From JAQBQB01 sp963846925 (lineage in GTDB: Bacteria; Gemmatimonadota; Gemmatimonadetes; Gemmatimonadales; Gemmatimonadaceae), in the NCBI GenBank assembly GCA_963846925.1, contig CAWJXW010000014.1:62001-126000 (forward strand): a stretch of DNA of 64,000 bases, in the 5' to 3' direction. The translations under genes were made by a program, and so were the position numbers. Shown one piece after another: positions 55,237 to 63,697 of the stretch; position 1 is the stretch's first letter, and every line of letters begins with the position of its first letter. The notes under the pieces were generated by a model. That model was given only the letters and a program-made list of their open reading frames with translations, was not told the origin of the DNA and did not search any database.

Positions 55237-55746
55237 TTACGGCGCGGTGACGCGCTTGGTGTCTTCGTCCTCGTGCACGACGGTGCGTCGCACGAGTTGC
55301 ACCGAACCGGCGAGAATCGCCGACCAGACGACGATCGCGATTCCGCGGATGAGCAGCGCGTTGAGGCCCATTCCAATCCAGTCGTTCCAGTGCGCGCGCA
55401 CGGTGCCGTTGGCCTCGTACCCGATCGCGATGAGCAGCGCGCTCGTGGCCATCTCGGCGGCGACCTCGATGCCGGCGAACGCCGGGGCGCGCCACATGTA
55501 TTGGTGGAGCGGGAAGTTCGCGAGGTGCGCGGTCACCATTCCCAGGAGTAAGACCGCGCCGACGGCGAAGGTCGCCCCGAGGTAAAGCCAGTTGTTGCCG
55601 CCGTGCGTGAGGATCACCAGGCGATACGTGCGCACGACGACGCCGGTGACCAGCGCCATCTCGATCAACGAATACGAGAGCCGCCGGAAAGCGCGGGGCT
55701 CCCGGATCCGGATCTCGGTGGTTTTTCTGGGGAAGAATTGCGACAT
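55237..55746 (-). CDS. Four-helix membrane protein of unknown function
   Basis: ATG 55746; 169 residues. Predicted helices: YSLIEMALVTGVVVRTYRLV, NWLYLGATFAVGAVLLLGMV, AFAGIEVAAEMATSALLIAI and LLIRGIAIVVWSAILAGSVQ. Charged termini face the same side. No motif or family is recognised. It converges on the LolA-like gene with 26 bp between the stops. Confidence 0.7.
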   Translation of the reverse strand: MSQFFPRKTTEIRIREPRAFRRLSYSLIEMALVTGVVVRTYRLVILTHGGNNWLYLGATFAVGAVLLLGMVTAHLANFPLHQYMWRAPAFAGIEVAAEMATSALLIAIGYEANGTVRAHWNDWIGMGLNALLIRGIAIVVWSAILAGSVQLVRRTVVHEDEDTKRVTAP

Positions 55747-55853
55747 GGTGGGTGCCTACCCTTAGACAAACGAACCGCTCTCAGCGTGGCAACCTCTCGC
55801 GATCCGCGCAGGGCGGCGAGGGGCATTTGAGGGGGTTCGGGCGGGCAGGACAG

Positions 55854-55935
55854 CCCGACGGCAGGACGGCCCGACGGCTGGACGGCCCGACGACTGGCAT
55901 CGTCAAGCCGTCAAGCTGACAAGCCGTGAAGCTGT
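55854..55935. repeat. Two adjacent 16-bp tandem arrays
   Basis: Units cccgacggcaggacgg (55854-55869), cccgacggctggacgg (55870-55885) and cccgacgactggcatc (55886-55901) are followed by caagccgtcaagctga (55904-55919) and caagccgtgaagctgt (55920-55935). Both arrays have a 16-bp period, the same as the array at 5878-5957, although their sequences differ. The region holds no gene (55747-55981). Confidence 0.7.
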
Positions 55936-55981
55936 CCAGCGCCTTCCCTATGTCATGAACTCGCGCAGCAGCGATTCGAGT

Positions 55982-57949
55982 TTACGGCAGCGCGAACGCC
56001 TGGAGCTTGGCCCCCGTCGCCGCGCCGGTGGCGATCACGACGAACTGTTTGCCCGCTCTAGTGCGATAGGTCATCGGCACGGCATAGCCGTTTTGTCCGA
56101 GGTCGGCGGCCCAGAGCGTCGACCCGTCGCGCGAGTCTATCGCATACAGTGTCGAACCGCCTCCCGTGGCGAAGATCAGGCCCGACGCCGTCACCATCGG
56201 GCCCGGCGATCCCGCGACGCCGAGCGGCGGCAATTTGAGATCTTTGAGCAACGGATGATTACGAACCGCAGGCGAATCGCCGAGCGGTACCGTCCACTTC
56301 GTGTCGCCGGTGTTGAGGTCGATTGCGGTCAGCGTGCCGTACGGCGGTCGGTTGATCGGCAGCGGCGGAAGACGTTGCCCGCTGTCGCGCGGCGGCATGG
56401 TGACGCGCAGGTTCGACGCGGACAGGTCGGCCGAGTAGTCAGCGTCGACCGTATCGGAGTGCGCCGGCTGAACGATCTTGTACATCGCGGGAGAGTTGCT
56501 CGCCTTGACGTAGATCGTTCCCGACGACGGATCCAGCGCCCCGCCGCCCCATCCCGCGCCGCCGATCGCGCCCGGCATCACGATCGTTCCCTCCAGCGAC
56601 GGCGGCGTGAAGATTGGGCCGAAGCGAAGATTCTTCGTTTCCTCCAGCGCGCGCGCCCTGGTCTCCGGCGTGAAGTCGATCAGGTCGCCGAGGCCGAAGC
56701 CCTGCTTGGCAAACGCCTTCGGTTTCGCGGGAAACGGTTGTGACTGCGCCGCCTTCTCGCCCGGCACGTCACTCGCCGGCACCGATCGCTCTTCGATCGG
56801 CCAGATCGGCTCGCCCGAAACACGATCGAACACGAACAGAAATCCGGTCTTTGCGGGAACCGCGACGATGTCGCGAGCCTTCCCGTTCACGGTGACCGAC
56901 GCGAGCACTGGAGCGGCGGGAAGGTCGTAATCCCAGAGCCCGTGATGCACGGTCTGGAACGCCCACTTGAGCTTTCCAGACTTGGCCTCGAGACAAACGA
57001 CTGACTCGGCGTACAGATTGTTGCCCAACCGAGCGCCGCCGTACCAGTCGTTGCTCGGCGTGCTCACGGGGAGATAGACCAGACCTCGCGCGTCGTCCAC
57101 GGTGAATGGCGCCCACACGTTCGCGTGCCCGGTCGTCTTCCAGGATTCCTTGTCCCACGTTCTGCTGGCGGTGTCGCGATTCTCACGCGGTACGGCGCTC
57201 CAGCTCCATGCGCGCTTTCCCGAGCGGACGTCGAATGCCTGCACGTCTCCCGGCGGATCGTTGGGATAGATCAGCCGGTCGGCGACGCCGTTGCCGACGA
57301 TCACAAGGTCGCGCCATACCACGGGCGGCGACGTCTCGGTGTAGTGCAGCTTGTTCACCTTCTTGCCGTTCCGCTCGAGACGCGCCGTCAGATCGACGAC
57401 GCCCGTGTCCCCGAAGGTGCGAATCGGCTGTCCCGTCGCGGCATCGATCGCGACGAGATTCCACCGGCTGTTGATGAAGATCCGCCGCTGCTTGCCGTCG
57501 GTCCACGTCGCGACACCACGGTGCACGAAGCCCGTCCCATTGGACGGCTGGCCGGCCAAATACGGCTTGGGATCGTACTCCCAGAACTCTTTGCCGCTGT
57601 TCGCGTCGAGCGCGACGACACGGTTATATGACGTGCTGAGAAAAAGCGTATCACCCAGCATGAGCGGCGTCGCCTGGAAATTTCCGGGGCGCGTGCGGAG
57701 CTCGGCCTTCGGTGTCTCACCTGTCGCCCACTCCCAGGCCTTCGTCAGGCGCGCGACGTTGCTGCGGTCGATGTCGGTGAGCTTCGAGAACTTGGTCGAC
57801 GCGAGGTCGCCGCCGAACGCGGGCCACTCGACCATCTGCGCGCGCGCGACGCCGAGCGGCACATCGGTCGCGGCGAGAGCGGCTGCCGATGCCAGCAGTG
57901 CGGAACAGCGCGCGGCAAATCGCGCGGCAAATCGCGCGGCAAATCGCAT
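55982..57949 (-). CDS. PQQ-dependent membrane/periplasmic dehydrogenase (quinoprotein)
   Basis: ATG 57949; 655 residues with signal ending DVPLGVARAQ. The eight-bladed propeller shows the tryptophan-docking repeats (GKEFWEYDPKPYLAGQ, GKRAWSWSAVP, GKLKWAFQTVHHGLWDYDLP, STLWAADLGQNGYAVPM). The HHGLWDYDLPAAP segment and FDRVSGEPIWPIEERSVP are typical of PQQ glucose-type enzymes. It oxidises sugars or alcohols and passes electrons to the quinone pool or a cytochrome. It is the last gene of an operon with a GMC flavoprotein and a Tat-exported small subunit. The open reading upstream of 57949 is not part of it. Confidence 0.88.
   Translation of the reverse strand: MRFAARFAARFAARCSALLASAAALAATDVPLGVARAQMVEWPAFGGDLASTKFSKLTDIDRSNVARLTKAWEWATGETPKAELRTRPGNFQATPLMLGDTLFLSTSYNRVVALDANSGKEFWEYDPKPYLAGQPSNGTGFVHRGVATWTDGKQRRIFINSRWNLVAIDAATGQPIRTFGDTGVVDLTARLERNGKKVNKLHYTETSPPVVWRDLVIVGNGVADRLIYPNDPPGDVQAFDVRSGKRAWSWSAVPRENRDTASRTWDKESWKTTGHANVWAPFTVDDARGLVYLPVSTPSNDWYGGARLGNNLYAESVVCLEAKSGKLKWAFQTVHHGLWDYDLPAAPVLASVTVNGKARDIVAVPAKTGFLFVFDRVSGEPIWPIEERSVPASDVPGEKAAQSQPFPAKPKAFAKQGFGLGDLIDFTPETRARALEETKNLRFGPIFTPPSLEGTIVMPGAIGGAGWGGGALDPSSGTIYVKASNSPAMYKIVQPAHSDTVDADYSADLSASNLRVTMPPRDSGQRLPPLPINRPPYGTLTAIDLNTGDTKWTVPLGDSPAVRNHPLLKDLKLPPLGVAGSPGPMVTASGLIFATGGGSTLYAIDSRDGSTLWAADLGQNGYAVPMTYRTRAGKQFVVIATGAATGAKLQAFALP
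57911..57949. repeat. 12-bp tandem repeat in the quinoprotein signal peptide
   Basis: Three copies of gcgcggcaaatc (minus-strand reading encodes RFAA) stand at the start of the gene, so the signal peptide begins MRFAARFAARFAAR. The period of 12 keeps the frame, so unit number alters only the length of the basic N-region. Confidence 0.8.
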
Positions 57950-57990
57950 AGTAAGGCGGGTTGGTGGGCCGCCTAATTCTGCACCGGAAT

Positions 57991-59589
57991 TCAGCGCTTG
58001 GGCAGACCGCGCTCGAGCTCGTGGGCCGAGCGCAGCGCGAGGGCGCAGAATGTAAGCGTCGCGTTGGCGCAGCCACCACTCACGGCCGTCGGCGCGCCGA
58101 CGACGAACAGGTTCTCGTGATCGTGCGTTCGTCCCCACGAATCGACGACGCTCGCCGACCCATCCGCGCCCATGCGACAACCGCCCGCCGGGTGATCCTG
58201 GAAGTTGTCGACGTTGGTGCGAAGCACTTTGCCCTTCCCAGCGCGCGCCATCTCGTTGAACAGCGTGCGAATCGACTCCTCGGTCGCGCCGCGCTCGGCC
58301 ACCGACTCCGGCGCGTCCTGGAACGAGAGTTTGGGCAACGGATCGCCCCACTGATTCTTCTTGCTCGAGTCGAGAGTCAGCTCGCTCGAGCGGTCGGGGA
58401 TCACCTCGTAGTACGCGCGAACGCGCGCCGTGCCCGTCGCCGTTCGCTTGCGCCAGTCGTCGAGAATGGCGTCGCCGAGCAGCAGCGCCCCCGAGTCGTC
58501 GACGAGCCGTGCCGCCTTGCCGACCGACGATTCCCAGATTCGGAGGTCGTGCCGAATGAATCGCGTGCCCGGCCGCGTCCGCATGAACTGCTTCGTCACC
58601 AGACTGTGTTGCTCGTTCATCCCCGGATAGAGCCGCAGCGGCAGGTCGACGTAACCGCCCACGTTTCGATGTCCGGAGAGGTACTTGCCGACGAGCCCCG
58701 ATTTGTTGGCTACGCCGTCCGGCGCACCGCTTTGCGCCGAGAGCAGCAACAGGTGCGACGACCACACGTAGCCCGCCGCGAGGACGAACGTCTTCGCGCG
58801 CAACTCGACCGGCGTGTCGGGCTGATCGAAGCTCGACGCGACGGCGTGCGAGATGGTCTTGCCGCCTTCCTCGAGCACGAGCTTCCGTACCAGCGTTCGC
58901 GGCATCAGCTCGATCCGCTTCGTCGCGAGCAGCGTGTTCCAGGTGAAGTCGGGAGAATACTTGGCGCCGATCGGGCAGATCGGCGAGCAGGTGTCGTTGC
59001 GACAACACTGCGGTCGTCCGCGGTAAGCGATCGAGTTCTTGGCCGAGGGCTGGCTCCACATCGGGATGCCGGCCTTGGCCGCCCACGCTTTCAGAAGCTC
59101 GAGGTTGTACGTGAGGGGAATCGGCGGCTGCGGGAACGGCTTTTGGCGCGGGTCCAGGTCGTGCGGGCCTTGTTCTCCCGCCACGCCCATGATCTCTTCG
59201 GCTTCTTGATAGAACGGATCAAGCTCGTCGTAATCGATCGGCCAATCCGTGCCGACGCCGTACAGCGTGTGCTGCTTGAAGTCTTCGGGCGAGAAGCGCG
59301 GCGTCACCGCACCCCAATGCATCGCCAGCCCGCCGACCTGCATCGAGCGAGACTGCAGCGGCCCTTCGATTTCGTATCCCTCGAGGTGGTCGCGTCCCCA
59401 CGGATTCTCGCCATATCGCGTGAAACGATCGCGCGCCGCGGCCCGCGACGTCAGCGGAACGGTGTTGTCGCCAGCCTCGACGACGACGACGCGCGCCGAG
59501 GTCGTGCGCGCGAGCCGGTCGGCGACCATCGCGGCGCTGATCCCCGACCCGATGATGCACACGTCGCTCTCGACGACGCGACGCGTCAT
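57991..59589 (-). CDS. GMC family oxidoreductase (FAD sugar dehydrogenase type)
   Basis: ATG 59589 overlaps the small-subunit stop (ATGA). The 532-residue protein opens with the FAD Rossmann motif VCIIGSGISAAMVADRLA and shows the GMC signatures MQVGGLAMHWGAVTPR and, at the end, DHPAGGCRMG and TAVSGGCANATLTFCALALR with the catalytic His/Asn pair region. An insert CCRNDTCSPICPIGAKYS (four Cys) is typical of the membrane-bound gluconate/fructose/sorbitol dehydrogenase group, possibly an iron-sulfur or disulfide site. Two-subunit enzymes of this kind oxidise sugars in the periplasm. No own signal peptide is seen; export would hitchhike on the Tat subunit. Confidence 0.88.
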   Translation of the reverse strand: MTRRVVESDVCIIGSGISAAMVADRLARTTSARVVVVEAGDNTVPLTSRAAARDRFTRYGENPWGRDHLEGYEIEGPLQSRSMQVGGLAMHWGAVTPRFSPEDFKQHTLYGVGTDWPIDYDELDPFYQEAEEIMGVAGEQGPHDLDPRQKPFPQPPIPLTYNLELLKAWAAKAGIPMWSQPSAKNSIAYRGRPQCCRNDTCSPICPIGAKYSPDFTWNTLLATKRIELMPRTLVRKLVLEEGGKTISHAVASSFDQPDTPVELRAKTFVLAAGYVWSSHLLLLSAQSGAPDGVANKSGLVGKYLSGHRNVGGYVDLPLRLYPGMNEQHSLVTKQFMRTRPGTRFIRHDLRIWESSVGKAARLVDDSGALLLGDAILDDWRKRTATGTARVRAYYEVIPDRSSELTLDSSKKNQWGDPLPKLSFQDAPESVAERGATEESIRTLFNEMARAGKGKVLRTNVDNFQDHPAGGCRMGADGSASVVDSWGRTHDHENLFVVGAPTAVSGGCANATLTFCALALRSAHELERGLPKR

Positions 59590-60179
59590 CGCCTTGGCCC
59601 CTCGGCGAGCGGCAGCGGCTTTCGCGCCTGCTGCGCGAGCGGACGGCAGGTCTCGCGGCCGATGCGCGCCTCGTAGCACAGATCCGCGGCGGCCGAGCTC
59701 TCGTAGAAGTGGGCGAGCAGCGCGACGGCGACGTGGTTGGCCTCCGCGACGTTCGGCATCCGGTCGAGGCGTTCACCTTTCAGCGCCTCGCGAACGAGGT
59801 CCGCTCGCTGCGCGATCGTCGCCGACTTGAAGGGACGCCCGTGCTTCGATTGCGAGGCGGCGTCGAGCGCGTCGAGTTGCGACGTCCAGCGCGTCACTGG
59901 CGTCGGCCCCGTCGTGCGGAGACGGGACGTGCCGTAGCCGTGCACGAGCTCCGCGTTCTCTCTGTAGTACTTGCCCCAATCGCGGAACACGGCGACGGCG
60001 CGCGTGACCCCGGCCCGACCCAACTCCGACGGGAGAATCGCCTCGCCGAGCGCGTCGAGCGTAGCCGGGTCGGACTCGAGGTGGCGGACGGCGGCGGCGT
60101 GGGCGCGCCGCACGACGACGCTCAGCGGAACCGCCGCCGCGAGCGAGGCGAGGAATCGCCGGCGCGAGATGCCCGTCAT
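59586..60179 (-). CDS. Gluconate 2-dehydrogenase subunit 3-like protein, Tat signal
   Basis: ATG 60179; 197 residues. The start carries a twin-arginine signal, MTGISRRRFLASLAAAVPLS. The mature part fits the small (gamma) subunit family of FAD sugar dehydrogenases: LDALGEAILPSELGRAGVTR near the start and HVAVALLAHFYESSAAADLC near the end. It is translationally coupled to the GMC flavoprotein and should carry it through the Tat system as a folded complex. Confidence 0.85.
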   Translation of the reverse strand: MTGISRRRFLASLAAAVPLSVVVRRAHAAAVRHLESDPATLDALGEAILPSELGRAGVTRAVAVFRDWGKYYRENAELVHGYGTSRLRTTGPTPVTRWTSQLDALDAASQSKHGRPFKSATIAQRADLVREALKGERLDRMPNVAEANHVAVALLAHFYESSAAADLCYEARIGRETCRPLAQQARKPLPLAEGPRR

Positions 60180-60219
60180 GCGAGCAAATCTGCGCCGAGC
60201 ACCGTCGCCTCGGACAGGG

Positions 60220-61089
60220 TCATTTCACCCAGTGTCCGATCCGCGACCAGCGAATGTCGGTAATCCCGGGAAGCGGACGATCGCTCACCTGGCCCGAACA
60301 GGGATCGGCCTGCTCACCGGGACCGGGGACGTACGAGTAGTACACGAACAGTGGGCGCCCGCGGATGTTATCCCTCGGCACGACGCCCCAGTAGCGACTG
60401 TCCTTCGAGCAGTAGCGGTTGTCGCCCATCATGAAATAGCGATCGGCGGGAATGACGAGCGGTCCCCAGTTGCCGAGCGTGGGTTGTTCGGGGGGCGGCC
60501 CGAAGCGCGAGCCCTTCACCTCGATGCTGTGCTGCCACGTGAAGTTCGCCGCCGGAGCGCTGTTGTCGCCTTTCGGGTTCGAATCCGCGAACGATTGCCG
60601 CTGGGGAACGCCGTTCAGGCTCAACACGCCGTCGCGCATGAGCAGCGTGTCGCCGGGCATCCCGATGAGGCGCTTCACGAGCGTCGGCGTGAAGTCGGGC
60701 GCGTTGTCCGCTTGGTACGGTGAGACGAAGACGATGACGTCGCCGTGCTTGGGGCTCGTGTAGCCCGGTAGATGCGAATTCGTGAACGGAATCGTCGGAC
60801 CGTACGCGAGCTTGTTGACGAACAGCCAGTCGCCGACGAGCAGCGTCGGAATCATGCTCCCCGACGGAATGCGGAACGCCTCGACGAACAGCGTCTTGAT
60901 GAACAGGTAGATGACGATCGCGCCGAGGATCGACTTGAAGTTCTCCCAGAAGACTTGCCCCGCGGGACGCGCCGGTTTGCCGCCGCCTCCGCGCGCTTGG
61001 GCGACGACGTTCTTCTTGCCTCCGCCGGGCTGGGGCGCCGGTTTGCGGGAGGACGGGTTGGGAGCGGAGGACGAGGACTGTTTGGCCAT
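60220..61089 (-). CDS. lepB: Signal peptidase I
   Basis: ATG 61089; 289 residues. After a basic Gly/Pro-rich N-tail and one membrane helix (FKSILGAIVIYLFIKTLFVE) comes the Ser nucleophile in RIPSGSMIPTLLVGD (Ser78) and the general-base Lys in LVKRLIGMPGD (Lys139), with the conserved MMGDNRYCSKDSRYWG region. It removes signal peptides from exported proteins at the membrane. The unusually long N-terminal tail (about 45 residues before the helix) is characteristic of this lineage. Confidence 0.95.
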   Translation of the reverse strand: MAKQSSSSAPNPSSRKPAPQPGGGKKNVVAQARGGGGKPARPAGQVFWENFKSILGAIVIYLFIKTLFVEAFRIPSGSMIPTLLVGDWLFVNKLAYGPTIPFTNSHLPGYTSPKHGDVIVFVSPYQADNAPDFTPTLVKRLIGMPGDTLLMRDGVLSLNGVPQRQSFADSNPKGDNSAPAANFTWQHSIEVKGSRFGPPPEQPTLGNWGPLVIPADRYFMMGDNRYCSKDSRYWGVVPRDNIRGRPLFVYYSYVPGPGEQADPCSGQVSDRPLPGITDIRWSRIGHWVK

Positions 61090-61186
61090 GAGGCGACGAG
61101 CAGTGGTGGCGGTTTCACGAATCTAGTGATCCGTACGCCGTGCGCGCCTCGGCCGTTTCCTTCGCGGTACCGCTCGACGGAAAGCA

Positions 61187-61223
61187 GCAGGGGGACGAGC
61201 TCGCGAGCGAGTTCGTCCCCCTG
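61187..61223 (-). terminator. Hairpin after the SWIB gene
   Basis: Stem cagggggacga (61188-61198) with ttcgtccccctg (61212-61223) and a central ctcgcgag palindrome, 19 bp after the SWIB stop when read on the minus strand. The following ctgctttcc is only weakly T-rich. Confidence 0.5.
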
Positions 61224-61241
61224 GCTCAGACCTGCGAAGCG

Positions 61242-61583
61242 CTACTTCAGGTGCTTGCTGACCAGCTTGGTCATCTCGAACATCGAGACCTGGCCCTTGC
61301 CGCCGAACACCGCCTTCAGGTTGGCGTCCGCATTGATCATGCGGCGGTTCTTCGAGTCCTGGAGGCCGTTCTTCTTGATGTAGTCCCAGAGCTTCTTGGT
61401 GACTTCGGTGCGGGGCATCGCGCTGCCGCCGACGACCGTCGAGAGCGTCGCATCCGGCTGCACCGGCTTCATGAACGCGGCGTTCGGTTTGCGCTTCTTC
61501 GCCGCGGGCTTCTTCGCCGCGCGCTTGGCCGGTCTCTTCGCGGCTTTCTTGGCGGCCTTCTTCGCCTTCTTCTTTGCAGCCAT
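61242..61583 (-). CDS. SWIB/MDM2 domain protein with a lysine-rich N-terminal tail
   Basis: ATG 61583 (a GTG at 61589 is possible); about 113 residues. The N-terminal 35 residues are almost only Ala, Lys, Pro and Arg (MAAKKKAKKAAKKAAKRPAK), like the tails of histone H1-type bacterial DNA-binding proteins. The rest is a SWIB fold: SAMPRTEVTKKLWDYIKKNG, LQDSKNRRMINADANLKAVF, and VSMFEMTKLVSKHLK. Such proteins occur in Chlamydia and several environmental phyla and are thought to bind DNA or chromatin-like complexes. Confidence 0.9.
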   Translation of the reverse strand: MAAKKKAKKAAKKAAKRPAKRAAKKPAAKKRKPNAAFMKPVQPDATLSTVVGGSAMPRTEVTKKLWDYIKKNGLQDSKNRRMINADANLKAVFGGKGQVSMFEMTKLVSKHLK

Positions 61584-61708
61584 TCTCACTCCCGGTAGAT
61601 GGAATGGAGAGGATCGTCCTCACGAGGACGGGCGATTCTCCTATGAAAATCGCCCGCCTTCGAGTGCGAAAAGTATTATCCTCGGCGCAGGACGCAATAG
61701 GGAAATCA

Positions 61709-61790
61709 GTCGTTTTCCCTCTGAGAAGAAGCGTTTTCCCTCTGAGAAGAGTCGTTTTCCCTCTGAGAATCGGCATTTTTCAGAGGGAAC
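61709..61790. repeat. 21-bp tandem repeat, three units, plus an inverted partner
   Basis: Units at 61709-61729, 61730-61750 and 61751-61771 share cgttttccctctgagaa. A partial copy in reverse orientation follows (tttttcagagggaa, about 61776-61789), so the last unit can fold into a stem (ttccctctga with tcagagggaa). The array lies 5 bp past the stop codon of the hydrolase gene and upstream of the SWIB gene on the minus strand. Confidence 0.85.
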
Positions 61791-61794
61791 GACG

Positions 61795-63394
61795 TCACTT
61801 GAGACGATCGCTCAGCCAGTCGGCGATCGTGCCGAGCACCTCCGGCCGCACGTGCAGCGAGGGGAGTTTGGTGTATCGCAGCGCTCCCGTTGCGTCGGCA
61901 AACGCGCCGCTGGAGTCGGCGAGAAAGAGGTGGTTCGTCGCCGGGAACATGCGCACCGTGACGTCGCGATTCCCTCCCGAGCGGAACGCGTTCGCGAGCA
62001 GCTGCGCCTGCGCCGGCGGCACCTGCCGGTCGGTTTCGCCCTGCACGATCAGCACGGGCGTCTTCACCTGGCGCGCCGCCGTCGCCGGATCGTAGGCGAG
62101 GAAGAAGCCCATCCATCCTCCGAGCGCGCCCATCGAGTCCACCGAGCGGCCCGCCTTCGCCAGCGCCGAGTCGCGCGCCGGACCGCGCAGGTGAGTCACG
62201 CTGTCGAAGACGTAGCGGTTCTGCTCCATGATGATCTCGCGCCCCTTCGTCGCCGACCCCGCCATGAGCACGAGCGCCCGAAGATTGGGGTCGCCGACGG
62301 CGACCATCGGAGCGATGATCCCGCCCTCGCTGTGGCCGACGATGCCGATGCGGCTCCCGTCGATTTCCGGACGGCTGCGGAGATAGGCGATGCCGGCTCG
62401 AACGTCATTGGCGAAGTCCGCGCTGGTGACGGAGGTCGGCCCCATGTCCGACCCTCCCACGCCGCGATCGTCGAGACGAAGCACGGCGATTCCCCTGCGA
62501 CCGAGCGTGTCCGCCAATTCGCGGAACGGCCGATAGCCCGGGATCGCGCCGGACTCGTCGTCGCGGTCTTCAGGGCCCGAGCCGGTGATCGTGATGATCG
62601 CCGGAGCTTTCCCGCTCCCGCGGGCGCGCGGAATCGTGAGCGTCCCCGCCAGGTGCAGCCCGCTCGGCGTCGTGACGACGACGTCCTCGGCGACGTACGG
62701 TGCGTTGGGAGGCGCCGAGTAGTCTGTGGCGCGAGCGGCGCTGAGCGAGCCGACGGCCGGCCCGCGCACGATGCGAATCCCCTGCGCCGGGATCACGCCA
62801 CCCAGCACGCGTCCCGTCGGCGAGACGGCGAGATCCATCGACGCGCTCGCGTACTGTACCCGCACCGAGTCCGGGCCGAGGCGGCGCACCGTTCCCGCGA
62901 GCGGCTGCGGGCCGCCGATGACGAAGACCATGACGGATGCGGGGTCGCCGCCGACAGCCCGGGCACGCAGCACGATCTGCTCGATGAAGCCCACCGCCGG
63001 ATTCACGACGGCGACCGCACCGGAAATGCTGGGGATCTTGGCCGGCGCCGCGTCGCCGATCTTCGCCACGATGCTGTCCCCGTCGATCGTGAAGCTCGCC
63101 GGGTCTCCCGCGCTCTGCGGCGACCGAAAGGTTCGCACGTCCACGCGCGTGACGAGCGCCAAGGCGTTCAGCGTCGCTTCGTACGTGACACGCACGTTGC
63201 GCAGCCGGTCGCGAAACTCGCCCGAGAGCTCCGTCGGCGTTCGATTCTCGCGCTCCTCGAAGATCGTGTCGCCGCGCAGGAGGAGATAGAACGAGGCTCG
63301 CTCTGGGGCGGGCTCCTGCGATCGAAGCGGGTGGATCGCCGCCACGAGCGCCGACAGCAGACATCGTCGCCGGACCGGGGAGGGGAAATCTCAT
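61795..63394 (-). CDS. Alpha/beta hydrolase (S9/S33-like peptidase or esterase), secreted; one frameshift near 63372
   Basis: AGGAG precedes ATG 63394, but one extra base near 63372 separates the first six codons from the main frame; removing it gives MRFPLPVRRRCLLSALVAAI, a plausible signal. The main frame (to 61795) has about 515 residues. N-terminal 200 residues form a beta-rich domain; the catalytic part shows APAIITITGSGPEDRD (oxyanion), GIVGHSEGGIIAP (nucleophile Ser), VQGETDRQVPPAQ (acid Asp) and MFPATNHLFL (His). By family it acts on peptides, esters or short acyl groups. The array of 21-bp repeats starts right after its stop. Confidence 0.85.
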
Positions 63395-63457
63395 TTGGCA
63401 GTCTCCTGAGGGCATCTTGGCGAGATGGGTCGCTTTGCCGAGCGGGCCTTTACGATT

Positions 63458-63646
63458 TGATACTGCAACGATTTCGCGGAATCCGCGGATTTCGCGGAAA
63501 CAGACCTAACGGCGAAACCGCAAAGACTCTTTTGGAACGACCTCGGGGCGCTACTCGTGGCCTCCCGAGGTCGTTCAACCAAAGCTTCTTCGTCGTTTGC
63601 CGCACTCCGCGAAATCCACCCCTTCCGCGAAATCGTTGCAGTACCG
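63458..63646. repeat. Palindromic element C (single copy here)
   Basis: A 189-bp imperfect palindrome. Outer arms actgcaacgatttcgcgga (63462-63480) and tccgcgaaatcgttgcagt (63624-63642) are perfect complements; next inward come ggatttcgcgg and ccgcgaaatcc, and inner arms gaacgacctcgggg (63536) and cccgaggtcgttc (63564) form the tip around a 14-nt loop. Same nested architecture as elements A and B, but unrelated sequence. It fills most of the 303-bp gap between the hydrolase start and the endonuclease IV stop. Confidence 0.88.
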
Positions 63647-63697
63647 ATTCGTAGATGCCCGCCTGGGCGCTCCGATGCCCGTACGCCGAGAGACGCC

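Noticed and set aside
57950..59086. In-frame extension of the quinoprotein reading frame to 59086
   Set aside because: The extension lies antisense-frame within the GMC gene, encodes Arg/Gly-rich text, and a proper signal peptide begins at 57949.
61396..63654. Plus-strand open frame of 752 codons
   Set aside because: It covers the SWIB gene, the 21-bp repeat array, the hydrolase gene and element C with no domain. It is a shadow frame.
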